Of a DNA stretch of 64,000 bases, positions 8,396 to 17,877 are shown piece by piece (within the stretch, counting starts at the first letter, position 1; every line of letters starts with the position of its first letter). The notes beneath the pieces were generated by a model. The model saw nothing but the letters and a program-made list of their open reading frames with translations. It did no database searches and had not been told where the DNA came from. Source of the DNA: Neisseria bacilliformis (lineage in GTDB: Bacteria > Pseudomonadota > Gammaproteobacteria > Burkholderiales > Neisseriaceae). A program made the translations under genes and the position numbers. Location: positions 310,001 through 374,000 of the forward strand of contig NZ_CP059571.1 in NCBI RefSeq assembly GCF_014055025.1. Direction: 5' to 3'.

Positions 8396-10438
8396 TTACG
8401 CGGCTTCGCCGCCGGTGAGGCCGAGGTGGCGCAGCAGGGCGTCGGGGGTGGCGTCGCGGCCGCGGAAGGCGCGGAAGGATTCGGCCGCGCCGCGCGAGCC
8501 GCCGCGCGAGAGGATTTCGGCGAGGAAGCGCGCGCCGGTGGCGGCGAGGTCGCCGCTTTCTTCAAAGGCGGCGTACGCGTCCGCGCTCAATACTTCGGCC
8601 CAGGCGTAGCTGTAATAGCCTGCCGAGTAGCCGCCGGCGAAGATGTGGCCGAAGCTGTTGGCGAAGCGGTTGTAGGCGGGCTGGGGGATGACGACCACTT
8701 CGGCGCGAACGTTTTCCAAAACCTGCGGCCAGTTTTTCAGACGGCCTGCGTCGCTTTCGCTGTATATCAGCATGTCGAACAGGGCGAATTCGGTTTGGCG
8801 GGCGAGGAAGAGGCCGACTTGGAAGTTTTTGGCGGCGAGCATTTTTTGGTACAGCGCTTCGGGCAGGGGCGCGCCGCTTGTTTCGTGTTCGGACATGGCG
8901 CAGAGGACGGGGTATTCCCAGGCGAAGTTTTCCATAAACTGGCTGGGCAGCTCCACCGCGTCCCATTCCACGCCGTTGATGCCGGACACGCCCAGTTCGT
9001 CCACTTCGGTGAGCAGGTGGTGCAGACAGTGGCCGGTTTCGTGGAAGAGGGTAACGATTTCGTCGTGGCTTAATCGGGCTTCTTTGCCGCCGACGGGCGG
9101 GGTGAAGTTGCAGACGAGATAGGCGGCGGGAAGCTGGATGCCGCCGTTTGCAAGGCGGCGGCGGCCTTTGTAGTCGTTCATCCACGCGCCGCCGCGTTTG
9201 CCTTCGCGGGCGTACAAATCCATGTACACGCCGCCGATGGTGCGGCCGTCTTTTTCCAATTCGTAATAGCGCACGTCGGGATGCCAGGCGGGTATTTCGC
9301 GTTCTTTGAGGCGCACGCCGTAGAGGCGGCCGATTTGGCCGAACAGGCCGGCGAGCACTTTGCCGGCGGGGAAGTAGCGTTTGACTTCGCTTTCGGAGAA
9401 GGCGTATTTGGCTTCGCGCAGTTTTTCCGAGGCGTAGGCCACGTCCCAGGCTTCGAGGGTGTCGAGGCCGAGTTGTTCGCGGGCGTAGGCTTTGAGTTCG
9501 GCGTAGTCTTTTTCGCCGTGCGGTTTGGCGCGGCGGGCGAGGTCGCGCACGAAGTCGAGCACCTGCTGCGGCGAGTCGGCCATTTTGGTGGCCAGCGAGA
9601 GCTCGGCGTAGTTGGCAAAACCGAGCAGGCGGGCTTGTTCGAGGGCGATTTCGAGGCTGCGGGTGATGGTGGCGGTGTTGTCGAATTTGCCGTCGTTGTC
9701 GAGCTCGCTGGCGCGGGTGAGGTAGGCGCGGTGCATGGTTTGGCGCAGTTCGCGGTTGTCGGCGTGTTTCATTACGGCCAGATAGTGCGGGATTTGCAGG
9801 CCGATTTTCCAGCCGCTTTTGCCTTCGGCCTGCGCGGCGGCGGCAAACATGGCTTTTTCGTCGGCATCGAGTCCTTTCAGACGGCCTTCGTCGTCGAAAT
9901 ACAGGGCGAAAGCGTCGGTGGCATCAAGCACGTTTTGCGAAAACTTCGCCCCGAGCTGGGCGGCTTCGGTTTGCAGCGCGGCGAGGGTTTCCTGTTTTTC
10001 GGGCGGCAGTTCCGCGCCGCTTAATACGAAATCGCGCAAATCGTGTTCCAGCTTGGTTTTTTGTGCTTCGCTGAGGGCGGCGGCTTCGGGCGCGGCTTTG
10101 ATGGCTTTGAAGCGGTTGTAAAGCTCGATGTCCTGGCCGATTTCGGTGAAAAATTCGGTGGCCTCGGGCATCTGCGCGTTGTATTCGGCGCGCAGCTCGG
10201 GGGTGTCGGCGACGGAATTGAGGTGGGAGACCACGCCCCAGATGCGGCCGACGCGCTCGGTGAGGTCGGTGAGCGGCTCGACGGTGTTCTGCCACGTCGG
10301 GTTCGGCTCGGCCTTGATTTTCGCCAGTTCGGCGCGGGCTTCGGCCATCGCGCCTTCCATCGCGGGGCGGATGTGTTCGGGGCGGATGTCGGGGAAACGG
10401 GGGGTGTCGCCCAGATGGAGTAGGGGGTTGTCGGTCAT
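8396..10438 (-). CDS. prlC: Oligopeptidase A, M3 family zinc peptidase
   Basis: The 680-residue protein matches E. coli PrlC in length. The zinc motif HETGH is within LFHETGHCLHHLL, and FNFTPPVGG-like and QFMENFAWE segments typical of M3 peptidases are present. It degrades cytoplasmic peptides, including cleaved signal peptides. The frame opens farther upstream, but the ATG at 10438 starts MTDNPLL, which leads directly into the conserved FPDIRPEHIRPA block. It appears monocistronic, with a DUS pair upstream. Confidence 0.93.
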   Translation of the reverse strand: MTDNPLLHLGDTPRFPDIRPEHIRPAMEGAMAEARAELAKIKAEPNPTWQNTVEPLTDLTERVGRIWGVVSHLNSVADTPELRAEYNAQMPEATEFFTEIGQDIELYNRFKAIKAAPEAAALSEAQKTKLEHDLRDFVLSGAELPPEKQETLAALQTEAAQLGAKFSQNVLDATDAFALYFDDEGRLKGLDADEKAMFAAAAQAEGKSGWKIGLQIPHYLAVMKHADNRELRQTMHRAYLTRASELDNDGKFDNTATITRSLEIALEQARLLGFANYAELSLATKMADSPQQVLDFVRDLARRAKPHGEKDYAELKAYAREQLGLDTLEAWDVAYASEKLREAKYAFSESEVKRYFPAGKVLAGLFGQIGRLYGVRLKEREIPAWHPDVRYYELEKDGRTIGGVYMDLYAREGKRGGAWMNDYKGRRRLANGGIQLPAAYLVCNFTPPVGGKEARLSHDEIVTLFHETGHCLHHLLTEVDELGVSGINGVEWDAVELPSQFMENFAWEYPVLCAMSEHETSGAPLPEALYQKMLAAKNFQVGLFLARQTEFALFDMLIYSESDAGRLKNWPQVLENVRAEVVVIPQPAYNRFANSFGHIFAGGYSAGYYSYAWAEVLSADAYAAFEESGDLAATGARFLAEILSRGGSRGAAESFRAFRGRDATPDALLRHLGLTGGEAA

Positions 10439-10470
10439 GGGGTTCTCGCTTGTTTGTAAATGGGAAAAGG

Positions 10471-10503
10471 GTTTCAGACGGCCTCTGAGGCCGTCTGAAA
10501 ACG
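10471..10503. terminator. Tight inverted DUS pair upstream of prlC
   Basis: TTCAGACGGCC and GGCCGTCTGAA are separated by only a few bases (TCTGA), giving a long hairpin with a minimal loop. It lies between prlC and the region after rmuC. Confidence 0.55.
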
Positions 10504-10641
10504 AAACTTCGGCGAAGTAAAAAACGTGCAGTTCGCCAAATGGGGCTTCGTTGGCAAAATTACAGCCCGCAGGGGGGCGGATGGTCGGAACGGAATTTCG
10601 CAGGGTGCGCCGCTGCGGCGGCACGCTCCGTATTGGCTTAA

Positions 10642-10703
10642 AGGCCGTCTGAAAATGTGCAAAACGGTTTTGGCTGCGCCGAAGCCGCGCTTTCAGACGG
10701 CCT
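10642..10703. terminator. DUS-flanked composite element after rmuC
   Basis: Opposed DUS copies enclose TTTTGGCTGCGCCGAAGCCG. It lies immediately after the 3' end of rmuC (minus strand) and may act as its terminator. Confidence 0.55.
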
Positions 10704-10708
10704 TTTGC

Positions 10709-12532
10709 CTATTCCTGCGTATCTTCCGTTTTGTCCGCCGCAATCAGGGCGGCGGTTTCGTTTTCTTCGGCTTCTTCCAGCAGGTTGCGGTCGATCTGTT
10801 TGCCGGCTTTCACGCCGAGTTTGTGCAGTTTCTGGGCGCGGGTGATGAGGTTGCCGCGTCCGTCTTTGAGCTGGCCGAGGGCTTTGTGGTAGGCGGTTTG
10901 CGCCTGTTCGATGTTTTTGCCGACGCTTTGCAGAGTTTCGACGAAGCCGGCGAATTTGTCGTAGAGTCTGCCGCCTTCTTCGGCGATGGCCAGGGCGTTG
11001 CGGTTTTGCTGTTCGTTGCGCCAGATGTTGGCGACGGTGCGCAGGGTGGCCAGGAGGGTGGAGGGGCCGGCGGGCATGATGCGTTTGTCGAAGCATTCTT
11101 GGAACAGGCTTTCGTCCTGCTGCAGGGCGAGCAGGTAGGCGGGTTCGACGGGGATGAACATGAAGACGAAATCAAGGGTTTTGAGGCCGTCGATGTCGCT
11201 GTATTTTTTTTCGGCCAGCTGGGCGATGTGGCGGCGCACGGATTGGACGTGGGCGGCCAGATGGGCGCGGGCTTCGTCGTCGTTTTGCGCCTGGGTGTAG
11301 CGCACGTAGTCGGTGAGCGAGACTTTGCTGTCGATGACGATTTGTTTGCCGTCGGGCAGGTTGACGAGGACGTCGGGTTGCAGGCGGCGCTTGCTGCCGT
11401 CGTCCTGCGTCTGCACGGAGGCGGCCTGCACGGTGTATTCGCGCCCTTTTTGCAGGCCGGAGTGTTCGAGCACGCTCTCCAAGATCATTTCGCCCCAGTT
11501 GCCCTGGGTTTTGTTGCGGCTGCCGGTGAGGGCGCGGGTGAGGGCGGCGGCGTCTTCGTGCAGGCGGCTGTTGAGCTGTTGCAGGCGTTTGAGTTCGTTT
11601 TCGAGGGTGAGGCGTTCTTTGGCTTCTTTTTCGTAGGTGTTCTGCACGAGCTGGGAGAAGCCGCCGAGTTTTTCGCTGAGGGGGTTGAGCAGGATGCCGA
11701 GCTGTTCGCGGTTTTGTTCGCTGAAACGGCGGCTTTTTTCTTCGAGGATTTGGTTGGCGAGGTTTTGGAAGCGGCTGCCGAGGGCGTCGCGGGCTTCGTT
11801 GAGCAGGGCGAGTTTTTCCTGCTGCGCCTGCTGTTCCTGTTCGATGCGGGTGGCGAGGTGCCGGTTTTGCACGCGCGCGTCGGCCAGCTCTTTTTGCAGG
11901 GCGGCGCAGTCGGTTTTCAGACGGCCTAATTCTGCGGCGTAGCTGTTTTTCAGGGCGGACGACTCTTCGGCCTGGGTGGCGAGGCGTTCGTTTTGCACGC
12001 GTGCGTCGGCCAACTCTTTTTGCAGGGCGGCGGATTCGGTTTTCAGACGGCCTAATTCGTCGGCTTGGACGGCGAGGTGGCGCACTTGCGTTTCGAGGGC
12101 GGCGCGGCGGCTGTCGAGTTCGCGGATTTGCCCGTGCAGTTCGTTGGCGGTGCTGCGCCCGGCGGCCAATTCGTCTTGCAGCTCGCTCAGGCGGCGGGCG
12201 TGGACGTTGGCGGCGGCCAGCTCGTTTTCTGCGGCATTCAGACGGCCTCTGAGGCCGTCTGAAAGGCGGATTTGCGCCGACAGCTCTTCTTCGCTGCGGC
12301 GTTGTTCGGCAGTGAGGCGGTTGCAGAGTGTTTCCAGATGGGCGCGGTTTTCTTCGAGGGCGGCGCAGCGGCTTTCGCTTTCGGCCTGTTCGGCCTGATG
12401 CCTCCGCGCGAGTTCGGCTGTGTCGGCCTGGTGGCGGTTGCGGCAGACGAGGGCGGTGATGATGGCGGAAAGGACGGCGGCAATCAGGGCGGCTGCGGCG
12501 GAGAGGATGATGAAGAGGCTTTCGAGGCGCAT
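10709..12532 (-). CDS. rmuC: DNA recombination protein RmuC
   Basis: The 607-residue protein has an N-terminal membrane anchor (residues 4-28), a long coiled coil (about 30-270) and the RmuC domain (GNWGEMILESVLE, GKQIVIDSKVSL, DFVFMFIP). RmuC limits recombination at inverted repeats and is predicted to contain a nuclease-like fold. The coiled coil holds a 42-residue tandem duplication built on LGRLKT..AALQKELADARVQN. Four DUS copies lie in frame at 11916-11925, 12042-12051, 12237-12246 and 12254-12263. The ATG at 12532 begins the anchor; the upstream frame is not conserved-looking. Confidence 0.92.
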   Translation of the reverse strand: MRLESLFIILSAAAALIAAVLSAIITALVCRNRHQADTAELARRHQAEQAESESRCAALEENRAHLETLCNRLTAEQRRSEEELSAQIRLSDGLRGRLNAAENELAAANVHARRLSELQDELAAGRSTANELHGQIRELDSRRAALETQVRHLAVQADELGRLKTESAALQKELADARVQNERLATQAEESSALKNSYAAELGRLKTDCAALQKELADARVQNRHLATRIEQEQQAQQEKLALLNEARDALGSRFQNLANQILEEKSRRFSEQNREQLGILLNPLSEKLGGFSQLVQNTYEKEAKERLTLENELKRLQQLNSRLHEDAAALTRALTGSRNKTQGNWGEMILESVLEHSGLQKGREYTVQAASVQTQDDGSKRRLQPDVLVNLPDGKQIVIDSKVSLTDYVRYTQAQNDDEARAHLAAHVQSVRRHIAQLAEKKYSDIDGLKTLDFVFMFIPVEPAYLLALQQDESLFQECFDKRIMPAGPSTLLATLRTVANIWRNEQQNRNALAIAEEGGRLYDKFAGFVETLQSVGKNIEQAQTAYHKALGQLKDGRGNLITRAQKLHKLGVKAGKQIDRNLLEEAEENETAALIAADKTEDTQE

Positions 12533-12743
12533 GGTGTCGGTTCGGGTTGGGGGTGGGTCGGAGGTCGTTCCCGCCAGTACTCCTGCGGAGCATAAACGCG
12601 GGGATGACGTTTCTGCAAAGGCGGTTTTGGCGCAGTCGGAAACGGGAAATGCTGTTTGTCGGAAAATGCCGTTGCCGTTGTTTGTGTAACAAAGGCTGCG
12701 TGCTTTACTGTCGGGCATCAATGCCCGACCTGCGGCCGTGTTT
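12533..12743. other. Spacer between rsgA and rmuC with repeat fragments
   Basis: It contains a fragment of a CGCGGGGATGACGTTTCTG repeat (about 12596-12620; relatives at 24735 and 56450) and a GTCGGGCATCAATGCCCGAC palindrome at 12710-12729. No gene is visible. Confidence 0.5.
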
Positions 12744-13628
12744 TCAGACGGCCTGTTTGCGGGCGGCAGCCAGCTCGTCGGTGATGCGCTGCAAAAGGGC
12801 GACGCGCTGGGGGAAAACTTCGCCGCGTTCGGCGGCCTGTTTGACGGCGCAGCCGGGTTCTTGGCGGTGGGTGCAGTTGTGGAAGCGGCATTGGCCGAGG
12901 TAGCGGCGCAGGTCGGGGAAGCAGGCGGGCAGTTCGGCGGGGTCGAGGTGGCAGAGGCCGAATTCCTGCAAGCCGGGGGAGTCGATTAAAAACGTGTTGT
13001 CGCCCAGCTCGTACATTTGCGCGTGGGTGGTGGTGTGGCGGCCGGCGTCGAGGGCGGCGGAGATTTCGCCGGTGCGGGCGGCGGCGCGGCCGAGCAGGGC
13101 GTTGGTGAGGGTGGATTTGCCCATGCCGGACTGGCCGAGGAAGATGTTGGTGTGCCCCTGCATATGGGGCAGCAGGGCGGCGGCGTTTTCGGCGGCGCAG
13201 GTTTCGACAAGGGGGTAGCCGAGGCGGGCGTAGAAGGCGAGTTTTTCGCGCCAGGCCGCGCTTTGGGGCAGGTCGGTTTTGTTGAGGACGACGAAGGCTT
13301 CGATGCCGGCGGCTTCGGCGGCGAGCAGGGCGCGTTGCAGCAGGTTTTCGCCCGGGGTGGGGACGGCGGCGGTTACGGCGAACATTCTGTCTACGTTGGC
13401 GGCGATGAGTTTGGCGCGCCATGCGTCTTGGCGGTAGAGCAGGCTTTGGCGGGGGAGGCAGTCGGTGATGACGGCCTGTTCGGCGTTTTGTATTTGGATG
13501 CGCACGAAGTCGCCGCAGGCGAAACCGACGCGCTTTTTGCGGGCGGTGGCGTCGTAGGCGCGGCCGTCGGCGGTGCGCACGGTGTAGCGGCGGCCGTAAC
13601 TGGCGGTGATGCGGGCGGTGTCGGTCAT
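12744..13628 (-). CDS. rsgA: Ribosome small subunit-dependent GTPase A
   Basis: The 294-residue protein shows the circularly permuted GTPase order of RsgA: an OB-fold (residues 1-65), then G4 NKTD, then the P-loop GQSGMGKST, then DSPG. It ends with a zinc-binding CRFHNCTHRQEPGC segment. RsgA checks 30S subunit maturation. The stop codon is the TGA inside a DUS (12743-12752), so the last residues KQAV are partly DUS-encoded. The ATG at 13628 starts MTDTARI. Confidence 0.95.
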   Translation of the reverse strand: MTDTARITASYGRRYTVRTADGRAYDATARKKRVGFACGDFVRIQIQNAEQAVITDCLPRQSLLYRQDAWRAKLIAANVDRMFAVTAAVPTPGENLLQRALLAAEAAGIEAFVVLNKTDLPQSAAWREKLAFYARLGYPLVETCAAENAAALLPHMQGHTNIFLGQSGMGKSTLTNALLGRAAARTGEISAALDAGRHTTTHAQMYELGDNTFLIDSPGLQEFGLCHLDPAELPACFPDLRRYLGQCRFHNCTHRQEPGCAVKQAAERGEVFPQRVALLQRITDELAAARKQAV

Positions 13629-13664
13629 GGGTTTCGCGCTCGGGGAAAGGGCGGATTTTAGCAG

Positions 13665-13715
13665 AGGCCGTCTGAAAAGCGGGTTCGGTGTGCCGAGCCG
13701 TTTTTCAGACGGCCT
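13665..13715. terminator. Inverted DUS pair between rsgA and dinG
   Basis: The opposed DUS copies enclose a CGGGTTCGGTGTGCCGAGCCG stem variant. It lies upstream of rsgA in the spacer after dinG and could terminate dinG transcription. Confidence 0.5.
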
Positions 13716-13719
13716 TTCA

Positions 13720-13789
13720 GTAGGTCGGGCATTTATGCCCGACAGGCGCGGGAAATTTCAAAAATGTCGGGCATGAATGCCCGACCTAC
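13720..13789. repeat. TCGGGCATTTATGCCCGA repeat pair
   Basis: Two palindromic units (GTCGGGCATNNATGCCCGAC type) flank about 30 bases, with outer GTAGG and CCTAC ends. The same layout recurs at 24849-24917, and a single palindrome lies at 12710-12729. It is a dispersed, non-coding family. Confidence 0.65.
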
Positions 13790-13898
13790 AAAGCTGTGTT
13801 TTCAGACGGCCCTTGGTTGGGGCGGCAGGGAGCGCGTGCGTGGCTTGCGCCGCACACCCTACCTCGGGGCGGGCGGATTCGGTTTTCAGACGGCCTGT

Positions 13899-16025
13899 TC
13901 AGATGCGTTTGAACGGGGGCAGGCAGGCGAGGAGTTGGCGGCCGTAGCGTTGGGTGAGGACGCGGTTGTCGAGGATGGTTACGCGGCCGTAGTCGCTTTC
14001 GGTGCGGATGAGGCGGCCGGCGGCCTGGATGAGTTTGATGCCGGCTTCGGGCACGGTTACTTCGATGAAGGGGTTGCCGCCGCGTTTTTCGATCCAGCGG
14101 TTCTGCGTTTTTTCGATGGGGTTGTCGGGCATGGAAAACGGCAGTTTGACGATGACGACGTGGACGCAGGCTTCGCCGGGCAGATCCAGCCCTTCGGCGA
14201 AGCTGTCCAGCCCGAAGATGATGCTGGCGCGTCCGGCGGCGAGGGCGTCGCGGTGGCGTTCGAGCAGGGCGGCTTTGGGGATTTCGCCCTGCACCAGCAC
14301 CAGCGGCAGGTAGTCGGCGTTGAGGCGCATGGCGGTTTCGTTCATTTGTTTGCGCGAGGTGAAGAGGACGAGTGTGCCGACGGGTTCGGTGGCGGAGATG
14401 AGTTTGGGCAGCCATTCGATGACGGCGTCGGTGTGTTCGGCGGGCTGTTTGGGGCTGGCGGACAGGGGCGGGATGTAGAGTTCGCCCTGTTCGGCGAAGT
14501 TGAACGGGCTGTCCAGCGCGAGGGTTTCGGTGTCGGGCAGCCAGACGAGGCCGGTTTGGCGCAGCAGCAGGTCGAAACTGCCCAGCGAGCGCAGGGTGGC
14601 GGAGGTGAGCACCGCGCCCGCCGCGCGCCGCCACAGGCCGCTGGCCAGCATGGCCGCGCCGGAGATGGGGCTAGCGTGGAAGAGGTAGTCGTTTTTGTCG
14701 TTGGGGCGGCGTTCTATCCATTTGGCCAGCGGTTCGCTGCCTTCGGGCGGGCAGGTGGCGAGGAGTTCCCACACGTCGGCGGTTTGTTCGGCGCGGGCGA
14801 TGAAGAAGCCGAAGTCGGCGGCGGTGTGGTCGATGAGCGTGCTGTCTTGTTCTTTTTCGCGGCGGGCGGCGGAGAGGGCGTCGTTGAGGCGGGAAAGGTT
14901 GTGCAGCAGGGCGCGGGCGGCGGCGGCGGTGTTGGACACCAAAAGGCCGAGGCCGTCAGGGATTTGTCCGTCTTCCCACAGCCAGACGGGGTCGCCGCCG
15001 TCTTCGGGCAGATCGAGCGCGGGTTCGCCGTTGAGGTGGAACTGCCATTCGTTGAGGCTGTCGAGCAGGGAGCCGGCGGCTTCGTCGGCGAGGGCGGCGA
15101 TGTCGCCCTTGCCGGTGAGGCCGCTGATTTTGTCCAGCAGCGGCGGCAGTTTGTCGAGCGTCCACAGGGCCTGGTTGAGCGAGTGTTCGGCGGCGAAGCG
15201 GCTGACGGCTTTTTTGGCCAGGTGGTGCGCTTCGTCGATGCAGTAGAAGCTGTTTTCCGGCGCGGGCAGGATGACGCCGCCGCCCATGGCGATGTCGGAG
15301 AGCAGCAGGTCGTGGTTGGCCACGACCACGTCCACGGTTTCCAGCGTGTCGCGGGCGAGGTAGAACGGGCATTCGGCTCTGTTGGGGCAGGCGGCTTTGA
15401 GGCAGCCGTGGCGGTCGTTGGTGATTTGCTGCCACAGCGGGTCGGGGATTTTTTCCGGCCAGGTGTCGCGGTCACCGTTGAAGCGGCGTTCGGCGAAGGC
15501 GTCGGCGATTTGGCGCAGGGTGTCGATGTCGGACGAGGTGGGTTTGCTTTCCCACAGAACGGGGCGTTCGAAACCGGCCAGTGTGCCCTGGGCGTTGTTT
15601 TGCGTGAGCTGGTAGAGTTTGTAGGGGCAGAGGTAGCGGCCGCGCCCTTTGGCCAGGGCGAAGCTCAGTTGCAGGCCGCTTTTTTCCACCAGAAAGGGCA
15701 GGTCGCGGTGCACGAGCTGTTCTTGCAGGGCGACGGTGGCACTGGACACGATGAGGCGTTTGCCGCGCGTCTGCGCCATGATGCCGCCCGCGAGCAGGTA
15801 GGAGAGGGATTTGCCCACGCCGGTGGGGCCTTCGATGACGGCGATGCTTTCGCCCTCGCGCTTGGGCGGCTCTTCGCCTTCGGCGCGGGTTTTGCTGCGC
15901 GAGAAGGCGTTGGCCACGGCCGCAATCATCTGCCGCTGCGCCGCGCGGGGGCGGAACTGCGGCAGGTTTTCGGAGATGGCGCGGTAGTGGTCGCGGATGG
16001 CGGTTTTTTCCAAATCGGTGAGCAT
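13899..16025 (-). CDS. dinG: ATP-dependent DNA helicase DinG
   Basis: The 708-residue XPD/DinG-family helicase has Walker A GPTGVGKS, the DEAH box DEAHHL, and a cysteine cluster CLKAACPNRAECPF that fits the 4Fe-4S ligands. C-terminal helicase motifs include SATLRSLGSFD, FGLDSFAEGLDLPG and QAAGRLIRTESD. It unwinds D-loops and R-loops 5'-3' and is linked to the DNA damage response. The ATG at 16025 is the first in frame near the conserved start. No LexA box was recognised upstream. Confidence 0.95.
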   Translation of the reverse strand: MLTDLEKTAIRDHYRAISENLPQFRPRAAQRQMIAAVANAFSRSKTRAEGEEPPKREGESIAVIEGPTGVGKSLSYLLAGGIMAQTRGKRLIVSSATVALQEQLVHRDLPFLVEKSGLQLSFALAKGRGRYLCPYKLYQLTQNNAQGTLAGFERPVLWESKPTSSDIDTLRQIADAFAERRFNGDRDTWPEKIPDPLWQQITNDRHGCLKAACPNRAECPFYLARDTLETVDVVVANHDLLLSDIAMGGGVILPAPENSFYCIDEAHHLAKKAVSRFAAEHSLNQALWTLDKLPPLLDKISGLTGKGDIAALADEAAGSLLDSLNEWQFHLNGEPALDLPEDGGDPVWLWEDGQIPDGLGLLVSNTAAAARALLHNLSRLNDALSAARREKEQDSTLIDHTAADFGFFIARAEQTADVWELLATCPPEGSEPLAKWIERRPNDKNDYLFHASPISGAAMLASGLWRRAAGAVLTSATLRSLGSFDLLLRQTGLVWLPDTETLALDSPFNFAEQGELYIPPLSASPKQPAEHTDAVIEWLPKLISATEPVGTLVLFTSRKQMNETAMRLNADYLPLVLVQGEIPKAALLERHRDALAAGRASIIFGLDSFAEGLDLPGEACVHVVIVKLPFSMPDNPIEKTQNRWIEKRGGNPFIEVTVPEAGIKLIQAAGRLIRTESDYGRVTILDNRVLTQRYGRQLLACLPPFKRI

Positions 16026-16331
16026 GGTTTTTTACTGGGTGGCGGGCGTGCTGCGGATGTTTTTCAGACGGCCTTTTGCGTCGGCAAAACGGACGGAGGC
16101 CGTCTGAAAAACGCGGATGCGGTTCGGGCGGCGGGTTTGTTTGGGCGGCGCAATGCGTTTTTTTGGCGAAACGGCGTATAACTTGGTTGAAGCTGCGTTT
16201 TCAGACGGCCTCTACGGCGGCAGATGCGTTTGAGGCCGTCTGAAAACTTGGCGCGGCGCGGCTATTCGGACATCGTCGTTTTTTTGTGTCGGCAGATTCC
16301 GTATCCGCGTGCGCGGTTTGCGCCGCACCCC
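16026..16331. other. Gene-free spacer with DUS copies
   Basis: This roughly 300-base stretch contains four DUS copies in alternating orientation, with partial GGCTGCGCC-like loops, and a degraded GTAGGGTGTGT arm near 16303-16336. I see no gene or RNA in it. Confidence 0.5.
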
Positions 16332-17741
16332 CTACGGTTTGGCCGTTTGCGGCGCGGCGGCCGTGCCTTCCGCACGCGGCGCGGGCGGCGGGAAGATCAG
16401 GCGTTCGGTGAGCTTGTCCAATTCGCCCAAAAGCCTGCCCGCGCGGGGGCTGTTGATGATGACCACCACCGACAGAGCCTGATTGCCGTTGAGGTAATAG
16501 CCCGCGAGGGCGCGCACGTCGGCCAGCGTGCCGGTTTTCAGGCGCAGCGGCGCGCCGATGCTTTTGAAGCGCGATTTGAGCGTGCCGTCGTGTCCGGCCA
16601 CGGGCAGGCTGGCGACGAAGTCGCGGCGCAGCGGGCTTTTATAGGCGGCGGCGAGGATTTCGCCCATCATGCGGGCGGAGAGGCGTTCGCGCCGCGACAG
16701 GCCGGAGCCGTTTTCCAGCACCAGCGGGGCGGTGGAGATGCCCGAGAGCAGGAGCTGGGCGCGGACGGCGGCGGCGGGGTTTTGGCGGCGTTTGTCGGCG
16801 GCGGCGTGGCGGCCGACGGTGAGGAAGACGGTGCGGGCGATGACGTTGTTGGAGTGTTTGTTCATTTCGGCCAGCACTTCGCGCAGCGGCGGCGACTGCA
16901 CGCGGGCGAGGGTGCGGGCGGCGGCGGGGGTGTCGCCCTGCATGAGGCCGTCTGAAAGGATGCCGCCGCCCTGCCGCCAGTAGTTGGCAAAGCTGCGGCG
17001 GGCGAATTCGGGCGCGTCGAACATGTTGACGTACACGTCTTTTCCGGCACAGGCACTCGGCGCGCTGCCTTCCAAAACCAGCACGCCGTTTTCGTATTTG
17101 CCGCGCAGAAAGCGGGCAATTTTGGGGCAGGGCGCGGACGTGGCGGCGAAGGCGGCGCGGTTGAGCAGCGGGATTTCCGGCAGCGGCGGGGTGGTGTGCG
17201 GCACGAGCGCGCCGTTTGCGCCGACCTGCGGGGTGAGGCGGACAACCTTGTAGGCGAGCATCTGCGGGTCGGGCGCGGTGGTGAAGGCGCGTTTGGCATC
17301 GTCGGCGAAGCCTGCGGAGGTGCCCGCGTGCGGCCAGACGCTGCGGTCGAACACCAGATGCCCGCCGATGTGGCGCACGCCGTTGTCGCGCAGCTGCGCC
17401 TGCATTTCCAGCAGCTCGGGCATGTCGAACACGGGGTCGCCGCTGCCTGTCCAATACAAATCGCCGTCGAGCAGGCTGCCACGCAGCGGGGCGGCGGATT
17501 TGAACTCGGTCTGCCAGCGGAAATCCCCGCCGAGGGCGCGCAGGGCGGCGTAGGCGGTTACCAGTTTCATGGTGGAGGCGGGGTTGAGCGGCACGTCGGC
17601 GCGGTGTTCGGCCAGCACTTTGCCGCTGCGCAGGTCTTGCACGAAAAACGCCACTTCGTCCGGCCGTATCTGCCCCAAATCCGCGGCGGCGGCGGGCAGG
17701 GCGAGGAGGAGGCAGAGGAGGGGGAGCAGGCGGCGGGGCAT
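16332..17741 (-). CDS. dacB: D-alanyl-D-alanine carboxypeptidase/endopeptidase, PBP4 (DacB) family
   Basis: The 469-residue exported protein has a signal peptide (residues 1-20, ending ALPAAAA). The three penicillin-binding motifs are present: STMK, SNN (within NKHSNNVIA) and KTG (within LKTGTLADV). This is the S13 class, whose members trim or cross-link-cleave peptidoglycan in the periplasm; the gonococcal homologue is called PBP3. The ATG at 17741 starts the signal peptide. A DUS lies in frame near 16950 in a variable insert. Confidence 0.92.
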   Translation of the reverse strand: MPRRLLPLLCLLLALPAAAADLGQIRPDEVAFFVQDLRSGKVLAEHRADVPLNPASTMKLVTAYAALRALGGDFRWQTEFKSAAPLRGSLLDGDLYWTGSGDPVFDMPELLEMQAQLRDNGVRHIGGHLVFDRSVWPHAGTSAGFADDAKRAFTTAPDPQMLAYKVVRLTPQVGANGALVPHTTPPLPEIPLLNRAAFAATSAPCPKIARFLRGKYENGVLVLEGSAPSACAGKDVYVNMFDAPEFARRSFANYWRQGGGILSDGLMQGDTPAAARTLARVQSPPLREVLAEMNKHSNNVIARTVFLTVGRHAAADKRRQNPAAAVRAQLLLSGISTAPLVLENGSGLSRRERLSARMMGEILAAAYKSPLRRDFVASLPVAGHDGTLKSRFKSIGAPLRLKTGTLADVRALAGYYLNGNQALSVVVIINSPRAGRLLGELDKLTERLIFPPPAPRAEGTAAAPQTAKP

Positions 17742-17786
17742 GGCGGAGGGCGGGTGGCGTTGGCGGAAGGCGGGATTATAAGGGAT

Positions 17787-17859
17787 AGGCCGTCTGAAAG
17801 CGCGGCTTCGGCGCGGCCGCAAGCCGTTTGCCGCCTTGCGCGATATTTTCAGACGGCCT
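17787..17859. terminator. DUS-flanked composite element
   Basis: Opposed DUS copies enclose a GGCTTCGGCGCGGCC core. It lies between the 5-formyl-THF cyclo-ligase 3' end and dacB, and probably terminates the former. Confidence 0.5.
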
Positions 17860-17877
17860 ATTGCCTTGTTTCAGGTT

